Of a stretch of DNA of 64,000 bases, positions 53,563-64,000 are shown piece after piece. The position numbers and the translations under genes are program-made. The notes below the pieces were generated by a model. It did not search any database. It worked only from the letters and a program-made list of their open reading frames with translations, and was not told the origin of the DNA. Positions within the stretch are counted from its first letter, which is position 1. Every line of letters starts with the position of its first letter. The stretch is from Adineta steineri (lineage: Eukaryota; Rotifera; Eurotatoria; Adinetida; Adinetidae): assembly GCA_905250115.1 (NCBI GenBank), contig CAJNOI010000082.1, forward strand, positions 267,789-331,788, in the 5' to 3' direction.

Positions 53563-56389
53563 TTAAGAACTTGAAAGTGTATAAACATCTTCAGAGGTCA
53601 GTTCTTTGTTATAGACTCTCAATTCATCTACACCTCCATTATATGAATCCAAATCCAATACACCATTTGGTAAACAATTAGAAGAAATAGATGCTGTTAA
53701 TGTACTTGCAATTGTCAAATAGTTTGATACTCCACTTGCAGAATATGCAGTTACATTTGATGCCGATGAATATAATGTTCCATTGATATATAGTTTGAGA
53801 CCGTTGGTTATACTAAATGTTTGAACCACATGTGTCCATGTGTCTACTGTAAGAATTGGACCAAGAACATATCTCATATTGGAACCATCCCAAACTTGTA
53901 CAGCTAGGTATTCAGAAGATGTAAACCCAATGAATGGCATACACCAACCATTCGTTCCTAGAACATGGATATAAAAGATAATTGTGAATACTATTTTTCT
54001 CGCTGGAATATTTCTAACAAACTTACCACTTGGGTCCATGGAGACATGTACAATAATACCATATAAAACCGTCGGTTTGATATATAATGCAAAGGAGAAC
54101 GATGCATTCGTTGTACCAAGTGCAGTAAGACCAGCAACTTGAAAATATGAAGTTGCGGCATTGCCTGTAAATGACAATGCTTGATTTCGTACACTACTGA
54201 TGGTTGTTTGTCCGACAGCCGTTCCGGAAAGCATATTTGGACCATTATCAACAAGTGAACCAGAATCAAACGAAAAATAAGTTACTAAAGTTGCATCATT
54301 TATAATTTCAGATGCACTTTTAGCACGATTACTTATGGAAAAATGATCAACATATGCATTTAAATAACTTGTCAGTGGATCTAAATGTTCGTTCCATCCG
54401 ATAAACGCTTGTGCACCTATACCCATATAGGGGCCACCTTCTAACGCATCCGTTAAACCAGGAATAGCACCAGTTGGCTCAGGTATTCCATTTAAATAGA
54501 TTTGTCGTAAACGTGTCTTACTATCATATGTAAACGCTAGGTGAACCCATTGTCCAAGAAATGTCGACATATCCGTTGTTCCACCTTTATCATCATAGCC
54601 GAAGGCTTGATAAAGAGTTTGGTGACGTATTGAATAGAATAGACAATTCTGTGGAGTAGGTGATGCACATTGATTTATGATATTGACTTCCGAAGGTGTG
54701 GATGTCGAATAAAGTGGTGATTGTAGATTAATCCATAATTCAACTGTCGAACTGCGATTATAAAATGTAAATGTTGATGGCAATCTTACAAATTGACTAG
54801 ATGAAGAGTTAAGTTTGAGAGCATACCCAACATAACCAGGAACATAGCTAGGGTTACCAACTGGTGTACCATTGTAATTACCTGTGTAATCTATTGTATT
54901 AGAATCAAATAAATATAACGCTGAAAGTGAGCTTGCTGTTGATGTTGTCGTGTTAACGCATGAAGTATCACAAGGTATGACTGGTTTTGTTGTTATTTCT
55001 GTTAAAAATATAACCGAATAATGAACAGAAAAGATTGAACACCGAGAGAACTTACTAAGGTGTTCAAGCCGTTTAGGTATCACCTTTTGACCATAAGTAA
55101 ATCTCAATGAAGTATGAAAAACCTAAAGAGGATTCATCCCTTGGCGCCATTCTTTCGGACTTTCAACCGTTCTCCAAAACTTGCCATCTGCCACAAACTG
55201 CTTCGGAAAAATTCGAATCGCATATCTTCGACCTCAAAGTTTGGCCATAGATAGATCTCATTGTCGCTAAAATTTTCTGCAGGTTTCAGCCTGAACTGAT
55301 GTCTACTTCTTGAGATTATTGAATTTGTAAAATCTTGCACTTTATCAATGAATCGAAGAAAGGTGATTTGCCTTGGAAATTCATTCCGTCGTGAAGAAAC
55401 AAGCAGTTCAGGCTGTGACTTGTAAGAGATTTTAATGACAATGAGATCTATATATGGGCAAAGTTTGAGATCGAAGATGTGCCATTCGAATTTTTCTGAA
55501 GCAGCTTGTGGCACATGACCAATTTTGGGAAACAGTCATAACTCCGAAAGAAAGGCATGATAGGATGAATCCTCTTCAGGTTTTTCATACCTCATCGAGG
55601 TCTACTTATGATCAAAAGATAGGACCCGAACGGGTGCGAGTATGAATGGGTGTGCCTAGTTATATTGTTTCACATTCACACCCACACCCTCGAGAGTAAG
55701 AGTATGATAAGAATAGGTCGGTGGCTAAACGTATGGGTAATGAAAGTAGAAACAAGACCCACACGCACCCATGGCTTACTAACGAAGGGCTTTTCCGCTC
55801 CCATTCATCTTTGAAGATCGAACGCTTGAAACCAGCTCAGATACTTGAGAATAAGCTGTCACTCGCGTACTTAACGTTATTCTTAGTCTTTACGAAATGT
55901 TTTATCATTGAAACAAAACTGTGATCATATCGAAAAAGTGTACAAAATAGGTTTGCAGTATTTTACTAACCATATACTATTGTCGTTGTTGTTGTTCTTC
56001 TTGCTGCTGTTGCTCTTGTTGTTGTTCTTATTTCTGTTGAGGTTTTTGTGATGATGTCTGAAATATTTTGAACGAATAAAACAAAAGTAATGATTAAAAA
56101 ATTGGTTATTGGGAAGAAGATCATTTCTCTCACTGCTAACTCTGAGAAATAGTTCTTTTCATAGAAGGTGATCGTTATTTTCAACAAATAATCTATCAAA
56201 CTCATTCATTCGATTTATTTATTATCTGTTACAACTACCTGTTGTTGTTACCTTGTTTGTCATCATCTTTGTTGCATTTGTATCCGATTTCTTTGTCAAA
56301 ACAATACTTACAGGTATACCAACAAGTAAAAGAATCAAAACAGTAACAATGATAATGAATTTAACACGTGTAAACTTTTTTTTTACCAT
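53563..56389 (-). CDS. Membrane-anchored LamG/concanavalin-like protein
   Basis: Exons 56239-56389, 55971-56057, 54027-54998 and 53563-53957 join in frame to 535 codons. The first exon has a basic tail (MVKKKFTRVKF), one helix (IIIVTVLILLLVGIPVSIVL) and a polar stalk; the second exon adds a Thr-rich stalk (TRATAARRTTTTTIVYG). Two LamG-like jelly-roll domains follow: LSALYLFDSNTIDYTGNYNG, LNSSSSQFVRLP, STVELWINLQ, GQWVHLAFTYD, then YFSFDSGSLVDNG, YIKPTVLYGI, WTHVVQTF, LKLYINGTLY and GGVDELRVYN. These domains bind glycans or proteins outside the cell. The third intron (972 bp) holds a fold-back element and a hairpin. An upstream ATG exon at 56456-56530 (SMETNTNTDE) does not join in phase; the nine-A run after the start may hide an indel. 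Confidence 0.75.
55081..55617. mobile_element. Long fold-back (inverted-repeat) element in an intron
   Basis: The left arm (about 55081-55297) and right arm (about 55404-55617) are reverse complements over some 215 bp with scattered mismatches; for example GTATGAAAAACCTAAAGAGG on the left matches the reverse complement of CCTCTTCAGGTTTTTCATAC on the right. A central loop of about 105 bp remains. Outer ends read CTTTTGACCATAAG and CTTATGATCAAAAG. No target duplication was recognised. The interior minus frame (55134-55514) is a by-product of the palindrome. It may be a fold-back DNA transposon or a source of hairpin RNA. It lies inside the third intron of the LamG gene. Confidence 0.85.
55629..55694. 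repeat. Telomere-like hairpin 24
   Basis: CGGGTGCGAGTATGAATGGG, then TGTG opposite CACATTCACACCCACACCCT, then CG. It starts 12 bp after the fold-back element, inside the same intron. Confidence 0.7.
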
Positions 56390-57562
56390 GACTTCAGCTC
56401 TAAAAACAAAATCGATTTTCTTTGTTGTATTTTCAATAGAAAAAAAGAAGCATACTCTGTTGTTGTTGGCAACGAATTTGATGTTTCATCTGTATTTGTA
56501 TTTGTCTCCATAGATTCAGATTGATCCATTAAAAATTGACACAACAGTTTTATTTCTCTTAAAGATTGTTTTACTCTATAAAATGAACTAATATCGTTTC
56601 TTGTAAAATATATGAAAAAAGAAAAAAAAAATAATATATGATTTTTACTTCTATTAACTAATGTTCTCCATCTGTTATTTTAATTTCTTCATTTTTATTC
56701 TTTCCAAGATATATGTTGTCGAGAAAAACAATCTTTTATGATAATATATCATGCCACCTATATTATTTATCCTAAAAATCAGAGAAAAAAACCTTATGGT
56801 TGTGTTTTTACTAATGAATATCAAATATTGGTGCGACAGAAAACTGTTTTTCTTGTTGTGTTAAACGACGTCATTTGAAAAAAGAATTTTTTTTCTCTCA
56901 CTTTTTATTAAAGATTAGGGAGAAAATCTGACAAAGAATGATCTTCAACTACCAAATCGTCTATGGATTCAGAGTCTCTGCATAAGATTGATTCCAGTGT
57001 ATTGTCTATATCTCTTTGCTGATAAACTATGTTTTTTAATAAAGTTCATTTTTTTTCAGGTCTATATAACTAAACTTTCAGATAACATTATAATCAGTGG
57101 GTGTTGTCATAAAATCCGGAAAACATAAAATCGGAAAGAAAATTCTGAAAAAGAAAAATCTTGTGTATTGGTGGATCAGAGGAGAGTAAGGGAGCTAAAA
57201 GCTTGTTAGCATATATAGAAAAGCAAAAAGGACAAATTTTGTTACTCGTGAGACCCTCATAAGATAGAACATATTGTTGACTTGCTGTCATAGATTACCA
57301 TCTAGATTGATGATCTTGGGTGGGTGTGCGTGTGAATTCCAATTAAAGATCACACCCATACCCACACCTACTGACACTCATCCACACCCACACACAGTCT
57401 TTGTCCCGAGAAGAATGTAAAGAAGAGATTGTATTTTAAAGAATGTTTTTAATGTGAAAATTCGTAAATAAACTCATAGGAAAAAGTATAATAAACACGT
57501 AAAATTTATTAAAATGATAAAAAAATAAAATGGTAGTTTTTTTAATTTTTTTGTTTGTCGTT
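56390..57562. other. Intergenic stretch
   Basis: 5' region of the LamG gene (with a possible untranslated or out-of-phase exon at 56456-56530) and 3' region of the NIDO gene. It contains hairpin 25. A minus frame at 57094-57291 lacks support. Confidence 0.45.
57314..57396. repeat. Telomere-like hairpin 25
   Basis: CTTGGGTGGGTGTGCGTGTG opposite CACACCCATACCCACACC, with an additional C-rich block CACTCATCCACACCCACAC. Confidence 0.7.
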
Positions 57563-60500
57563 CTATTGAAGCATCATGCGTGAAACAAACGCTAAGGTGA
57601 GTAAAAATACTGTGCTTGTGAGTATAGGAGCATTACTCTTCTGTTGTACTTCGAATAGAACTTCATATGTCGACATTAAATTGTAAGCTGTATCTTGTGC
57701 ACTAACTTGGACAGGAATTTTACTAGTGGTTTCCATTTTCTCAGGTACTTTCCATTCAAAGTGACCTGTCGCTTCACTCAGAGTTGCTCCGTTTGGACCG
57801 TGAAGAAGTTTGTAGATAATGTTTGAGCTAAATTCACTTGTGGCTTGAAAAGAGATGTCTACTTGCTCACCAACTCGCACAGATCGAGTGAGAGAAAGAG
57901 CAGAATTGAATTTAGGAGGATTGCGCATTGCTTCACGTTGCTCAACTTGTTGTTCTGCTGCTTCACGTGAAACACGGCCAAAATCCACATCACCAGTAAC
58001 AGAAATATCATAGTAACAGGTACGTTGAATGGGAGACCACAGTAATGAGTCAGTGGCATTGAGAGGAATTCCGCAAGCTTCACGAGCGCTTAATTCAAGA
58101 GGGCCAGTAATATCAACATGGAAAACTGGTCGATAATTTTGGTTTTGAGATGAATAGAATGTGGCGTTGTCGCCTGATTCATAGTAGAAAAGAGATCGAA
58201 CAGGATTGATAGCCCAGGTCATACCATATAGCTTGCAAAAAAAATAGAAAAAATTAAAGTCCTTTCTAAAATGAATATCGAAAACTACTTACTTCATGTA
58301 TTTCTTGTGGCGAGAGTGCGTCAACAGTACCAACGAGTATGCCAGAGCTGTCGCGTAAGTCGTTTAAAGGATTGCCATCATAAGAACCAATTAAACCTAA
58401 TGTCCAATTTCCCTTCAATTCTCCACTTATTGCTGCGGCTATATTTAACACTAATGTCGATGATGTAGTTACAAAAATAGGTGATATTTGAATACTGATT
58501 CCTATTGGGGTAGATAATGTAATTTGATTGTTAGTACGATTTTTTGAGATAGAAAAATCTTCGAATTGGAAAGTGATTATATCTAACTGTGTAGGTGTAT
58601 CTAAATCAGATTCAAATCTTAGTTCTTCATCATTCAGATGCACGAGAAGTTGATTTCTTCGAGATACTGTGATACTAATTTTCAGTGAGCCAATTTTAGC
58701 AGCAAATGCTTTGATGGCTGTCGCACTGTTTACACCAGATCCTAAAGGTGTAGTACGAATTTGCGATTCGAATTGAAAAGAAATGTTGGTGTTAAATGAA
58801 ACTGATTGCTGCGAAGGAATTGCCTATGTAGAAATATAGAATAGAAGAAATTTGCAAACATTAACTATCTATATAAGCAGTTTTTACATACCAGATACGT
58901 ATATTCTCCATAGCCATTAAATGTATATGCCGTTCCGTCGAGTGTTAAGAAATGAGGATCACCCCAAGTACCACCGAATTGACCCATCGTGTCACTACCT
59001 GGTCGAGATGGTCGCTGTTGAAGATATTTATCGCATCTTTCTGGGTTGGATTGGAGTTTACAACAGCCAACAAACGTTATTACGTCATGAAACTGATGGT
59101 TCCAAAACGCGTTCCCACTATGATAACGGTCATCACTTCCAGCGCCTGTTCCACGCGTAATAATTTGACCCGCTCCATTATAACAACATTGGGCGCCAGC
59201 ACCATGTTCATTAGATCGGACTGATCGAAAACATGCCGCTGCATTGTCTTCGTTAAACTGTGGTCGTCCTTGATGAAATCAACAGTTTCCAATAAGGAGA
59301 ATGGATGACGGCATAAGTCCTCCATCTTTACACATAGGATCAGGTACGTATTGAGCTTGTGCTACTTGAGCTTGCCGGAGAGTGTTCGGACAAGGTGGAA
59401 GATTTTGATTCCATGTCGAAGGATTTGGTTCAGTAGCACTCCAATTATCACATGTGTTTTCTGGTGCTAGTATTGTCTTGATCACAGTTTTCACTCGTCT
59501 ATAAATTTTAGAATCTCGAGATACAAACATTCCTATACGGAAAGCGCCAACAGCCACACCTACTACAGGAAAAATGCGAGGATGTTTCCGCGCAATTTGT
59601 GCCAAATCAATTTGTATTGTCTGTCGACCAACTTGTGGTAGAATGTTTGAGGCAAGGACAATCACCGTATCGATTTTAATATCAGCATCCGAGTTCGACG
59701 TTCGTTGTCTTCGACGTGTATTCTCTTCGTCAGGTTTCAATATTTCGTATTCAATATCGATAAAAGTATCAGAAGTAATTCTGACTAATGATGCTTCAGA
59801 AAATATCCATTCAAGTTCAATTGTATCATTCCAGCTAACAGACTGCGTCGCAGTGCCATTCTGACGTAATATAATCTCTTCGCTAATCAGGACATCGTCT
59901 GTCATCGGCATGTACGTAAATGGCCCCGAAGAGACGAAAGTGTTGCCACCATCAAAAGATACAGTTAATTCAACTTTACCATGATATGCTGCAAGCGGTG
60001 AAACACAAGTTGCTCGAAATTCACTTAAGATCAAACCGTTGACAGTTCCAAATTCACCAAAACGGCACATAATCTCTGTTGTATTAGTATCAAAACATGG
60101 TCCCTGAAAATTAATAGCTGTACCACCGATCTGAGGACCACGTACGGGTAAATGACTAAGACTTTCTTGTTCATCACATCCACCTGCCTCAATATCCGTC
60201 GTATCTACTCGAAAAGCAAAGAGTCCAGGAACATTGACATTACTTTCGTTCACAAGTAGTGTAATATTTCTTGTACGAGAATATTTAAGCATTTTGGCTA
60301 CAATACCATCACCGGCATTAAAACCTGCTTGAGCATAAGGTCCACCGGAAGATTGACTGGCCCATTGTAGATCGTTGTAGAGAAAGAATGCAAAGCTACG
60401 TGATTCGTCAGTGGCTAATACCATTTGAAAAGTATTGAGACGATCCACATAAGTACAGCAGTATCCGACTCGATACCATGTACCTGTAATGACCATCAAT

Positions 60501-60982
60501 GGTTCAAATATCGACTCTCGTGGAAAATATTGTCGAACGAATAGAGCAGCCTTATTGAGCACTTCTGTTGTCACATTATTTGCATTCATAGCGTTTCTGA
60601 TATGAATTTGATGATAGACACCATTTTCAGACGAGTTGCTCGTTGTACCTCGTGTATCAATATCAGACCAGAATGGAGTAATTAAACGTTGATTATTGCC
60701 TAGAGGAAATTCGATTGGATTATAAGTAGATATTCCACCCAGGAACGAGAAAAGACCGTTATTTGCTTGATAGATTTGACGATGATTATTATCAAAATAC
60801 GGAAATATAAAAGGTAGTGGGATAGGACCAAGACTCCCGTCATCATTAAGTAACATTCTTGTATCACCCACTTCCGAACCAAAAGGAAAGAAGTCATCGA
60901 GCGATTGAACGGCTTTACCGACGTGTCGCCCGAGTATAATGTTGAGAAGCACCAAAACAAAAACAAATGTTATTCGAAACAT
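57563..60982 (-). CDS. NIDO-AMOP-VWD surface protein, one in-frame TGA
   Basis: Exons 58892-60982, 58293-58823 and 57563-58231 join in phase 0 to 1097 codons. Order: signal peptide (ITFVFVLVLLNIIL), NIDO domain (about 100-265; LITPFWSDIDTRG, YFPRESIFEPLMVITGTWYR), an IPT-like region (GPQIGGTAINFQGPCFD, LTVSFDGGNTFVSSGPFTY), AMOP domain (CPNTLRQAQ, YVPDPMC, AQCCYNGAGQ), VWD domain (GDPHFLTLDG, YTFNGYGEY, LGLIGSYDGNPLNDL), Ig-like tail and a C-terminal hydrophobic end (LTSTVFLLTLAFVSRMML), a GPI signal or anchor. This is the layout of mucin-4/SUSD2-type adhesion proteins. A TGA at 59279-59281, inside AMOP, breaks an otherwise open frame; the frame continues perfectly for 400 codons after it. 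Pseudogene, allele, readthrough or base error. Confidence 0.85.
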
Positions 60983-62756
60983 CTTTTCGTTTTTTCTACA
61001 TGAATACTTTGTATTACCGTCTTGTTTTTATAGGCTGCAACTTCCAACAACTATGATAATGTTATCTTGGTCAAATATTCATTATTCATCCACGTCTTTC
61101 TCACATAGTTACTCATCGACAAGATATTATCATAGGTAGTGATAAAGGTGTCTGGCGTATTTTCACGGAAAAAACCCATACAGCTACTTTATTTGCGCGT
61201 CGTTTCATGCTTCGGCGAAAAAAAACTAAGAGCGAGGATGTAGGTAAGAGACGAATATAACACCCACAAGAATAGTGAAGAAGCCATCTTGAGGGTGTGG
61301 GTGAGTCTGAATATAGACGAAGAACACAAATCCACACTCACATCCTCGAGTATAACGATAGATTTTAGTTTTTAACGTTTTTTTTCAAAATAATCAACTG
61401 CTTCTTTTATTGCAGGGTGTGGATGTGGTGGTTTTTCTCCTAGTAGAATATGTCCGATCGAGCTAAAACTCTTGTTTGACAGGCACTAGCTTCTATTTCT
61501 AATGTGCAATTTTCTGATTTAGAAAATATTGATCTACCGAGTTTTAGTAGCAATTGATTGGTTTATATTTCATATTAAAGTATTGTACATAGTAGACTCA
61601 TGAGACATCAGGTAAAATCTCGGATCGTCACTTGGAAGAGTTCCTTTGTCAGTAGTTACTTGTTCGATTCTCTAATATTAGAGACCTTTGATATATTTTG
61701 TATTTAAAGGAAAAAAAGATGTAAAAACATTTATTATGTTGACAACACAATTCACCTTATTAATAATGTTTTTTAAGTGAAAGAAGAAACAACTTCGCAT
61801 CAAATTGACTCATTTCTTTTCTACCTTTCTCTGTTGAATCAACTATTACTTCTTTCATTTTAAAAAATTGCAAGTCTACTATGTTATTACATCGTTTGTT
61901 GATAAGAATTAGTCATATCTGATTATGAGTTGGTTACATGAAAATTTTTCCAACTTCATTGATGAATTTATACTGGTTGCAATAAAGAAGCAAAACAAAA
62001 ATTTCTTTGCGCAGCATACTTATAGTTGTACCTTATTATAGTATATACATAAAAAAAATTGAGTTAATATTTCTTCGATTTCCTTTCTACATTCTACATA
62101 TCAGATCCACTCACACTCTTAAAAACTGAGTTTCTTCATCAGTAAATAAATGATTATATTGATGACGTTTTATTTCATCAACAATGACGAAAAAGTAATC
62201 GTGATATTTATTTAGAACAATCCTTAATTTATTTAATGTATACAATAATATGTAACCTGAAAATCTTGATCTTTTCTAAACTCCAGACCAGATAAAAATC
62301 TGAATGTCAAATTAAAAAAACTTCTTTTCCATTATGGATTGGTAAAAGTAACAATACAATTTATTCTCTTTATATTCAGGTTTTCTACATTTTGCTAACG
62401 TACTGATATACCGTTAAACCATCTAAAGGATAGGCGAATGGTGATAATGCATGAGAAGAACGGACAGTGAACACAAATTAGAATATGTATTGAGTATATA
62501 TTTTAAAGTCATACATCGATATTCTTATTCTTGGATTAAATACAACGTGTACAGATGATAAAAGATAAGTTTTAAACATGTATAGTGTTTGTCTTTATTG
62601 TATTAAGATTTTGAATGTATTTGATGTATTTGAAAATATTGTTTTGCTTTAAAATACATACATGTAAAAAATTTAAGGTTAATAATAATTGATGAATACT
62701 TTCATACTGAAATTAAAAAACTTCAAATTATTTATACATATTCATTACTGTCTATT
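60983..62756. other. Intergenic stretch
   Basis: Upstream of the NIDO gene. It holds hairpins at 61230-61350 and a lone G-rich arm at 61416-61433 (GGGTGTGGATGTGGTGG). Otherwise AT-rich and without a supported exon. Confidence 0.5.
61230..61350. repeat. Telomere-like hairpin 26, double
   Basis: First part GAGCGAGGATGTAGGTAAG opposite AACACCCACAAG. Second part ATCTTGAGGGTGTGGGTGAG opposite CCACACTCACATCCTCGAG. The second has the conserved ATCTTGAGGG tail on its left side, that is, in inverse orientation to most copies. Confidence 0.7.
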
Positions 62757-62903
62757 TTAAACTTGATGTTCATCATCAAGTCGATGAGATGCAGTATGAT
62801 ACTGTGTTGTTGTTTGTAAAACAATTATTCCTGTAGGTCTAATACGATTTTCAGTAATATGATTTTTATTATAAAGTATATCGATATATGAGATACTCAA
62901 TAG
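62757..62903 (-). CDS. Possible terminal exon, 48 residues
   Basis: Minus-strand frame after an acceptor ATAATAG at 62904-62910, ending TAA at 62757-62759. Residues such as NRIRPTGIIVLQTTTQYHTA and SHRLDDEHQV look like a real protein tail. No upstream exon was found inside the window, so it may belong to a gene whose other exons lie beyond 63000 or outside. Function not recognised. Confidence 0.35.
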   Translation of the reverse strand, partial: LLSISYIDILYNKNHITENRIRPTGIIVLQTTTQYHTASHRLDDEHQV

Positions 62904-64000
62904 CTATTATAGTGTTAATCAGAGGAAGATCGAGCATATGTGAACAAAAGTGCATCGATTTTTATTAAAAGACAATTCAGTGAATAATTAATTAATTATT
63001 TGTTTGAGGGGATAAACAAGCGAATGAATTAAAAACTTTTATTCTTGTGCTTTAGCATTTGTTTCACTATATGTCAAATCAAAAATAATAGATCAGTTAA
63101 TATTTATGATAAACATAAACTAACTCCTTATATTTTATCTATGTAGTTTGTGGAGATGAGAGTTAAATACAATGTCCACACCTTTAAAAGTCAGAATAAT
63201 AATTTTTTTATGTACTCTTTAGTAAGTATGATTAATAATTCAGGATCTCAGACATAGAAGTTTCTATTGTTAAATTTCAGGCACATTAGATTCATACCTG
63301 TATTCCATATCTAATCATCAGTAGATAAAGAATATTTATATTTTACAATTTTTTTATTTGTGTATATTAATTAGTATCTAAAAAAACGAGAGTATTTCTT
63401 TAATTATTCAATTATAAAACAAAACTAAAATTAGATTTTTTTTATTCGTCATTTTCAATATTAAAATCAAATGTTTGATACTTTAAAATTCAAATATACA
63501 TTCACTGTTGATAGAGTCATATTCCCTAATAACAACACTGAAAAAGTCTCAAGTCTTAAAAAACTTGGTTCTCCGTTGTTTTACACTCGATTGAAAATAT
63601 TTTTACATATGCATAATCTATGGAGTCTCCTCTTTCAAATGGTGTAACATTGACCCTTCTCTTACACATAACGACGGAGAAATCAGCGATCTACGAAAAG
63701 GGACATCGTCTGTTGCTATTATGGTTCATTTCCCTAATAACAAGAGTAAGCTAATTTTTTGACCCTAACGTGTTATTCGAATGGTTAATAGATAATAATA
63801 TATTTTGAATGATTTATGTACAAGTCAAAGAAAACTAATAAAAGTGATTTTTGTAGAAGAAGAAAAAGTCACTTAGTGCTTCCAATTGTTTTGATATTTT
63901 TTTGTACAATAATTTGTACCAAATAACTAATTGTAATTAGTACTTCAAGGTCCACTAACAATATAGTATTGACAATTAAATCATGGCAAAAAATGATAAC
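62904..64000. other. AT-rich stretch to the window end
   Basis: No gene is supported. A short direct repeat TTCCCTAATAACAA occurs at about 63522 and 63730, surrounded by loosely similar sequence; possibly two remnants of one element. Confidence 0.4.

Noticed and set aside
55134-55514. 126-residue protein inside the fold-back
   Set aside because: The frame lies in a palindrome and is mirrored in the other arm; no start context or domain.
59279-59281. TGA as selenocysteine
   Set aside because: AMOP, DUF1996 and F-box proteins are not selenoproteins, and no SECIS-like structure was looked for successfully; nonsense, readthrough or error is simpler.
63500-63760. Possible pair of MITE remnants with TTCCCTAATAACAA
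   Set aside because: Only 14 bp match, without termini or target duplications.

Overview
The window is eukaryotic, AT-rich (roughly 70% A+T by eye) and rich in split genes whose introns are mostly 46-83 bp with GT..AG ends. Several features point to a bdelloid rotifer (inference): Kelch repeats of the ASVLSNGKVLVTGG type, a TPR array fused to an ADP-ribosyltransferase-like domain, F-box and orphan GPCR genes in single exons, Mutator/FLYWCH-type transposase fragments, and dispersed (TGTGGG)n tracts, which match the telomere hexamer I recall for bdelloids. A run of exactly 100 N at 52549-52648 is a scaffold gap.

Layout. 1-4300: transposon debris, namely a broken MULE transposase, a second fragment of it, an Asn-rich exon and two hAT-type MITEs with target-site duplications. 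4332-9664: an F-box gene, an AIG1/GIMAP-like GTPase with a CaaX end, and an unrecognised six-exon gene. 10869-18045: two related Kelch genes in opposite orientation, with a broken F-box gene and a broken ERMP1-like gene between them. 19744-25603: a 1520-residue LDLa/EGF seven-helix receptor and a small secreted Cys-rich protein. 28056-34347: a small secreted basic protein, the ART-like/TPR protein and an orphan GPCR. 34348-40095: mostly non-coding with MITEs and one ultra-Cys protein. 40096-43554: tryptophan 2,3-dioxygenase (one frameshift) and a secreted NHL-repeat protein with an 8-nt microexon, on opposite strands with their 3' ends facing. 43970-52310: three tandem copies of a two-helix membrane protein, split by a DUF1996/fascin-like gene. 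53563-60982: a membrane-anchored LamG protein with a large fold-back in one intron, and a NIDO-AMOP-VWD surface protein. 60983-64000: almost empty.

The coding set is biased to surface and secreted proteins (receptors, Kelch, LamG, NHL, NIDO/VWD), with single housekeeping-type genes such as TDO. There is no operon structure; neighbours look functionally independent.

The most unusual structure is a family of about 25 short imperfect inverted repeats (about 50-120 bp) spread through introns and intergenic DNA. The left arm is a (TGTGGG)-like G-rich tract, the spacer is AT-rich, and the right arm is the C-rich complement, often ending CCCTCAAGAT. They look like interstitial telomere-repeat hairpins or a fold-back mobile element. 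They were copied along with the triplicated genes and they mark break points of broken genes. Several otherwise intact genes carry a single disabling change (TGA at 15543, 47222 and 59279; a one-base deletion near 40740).
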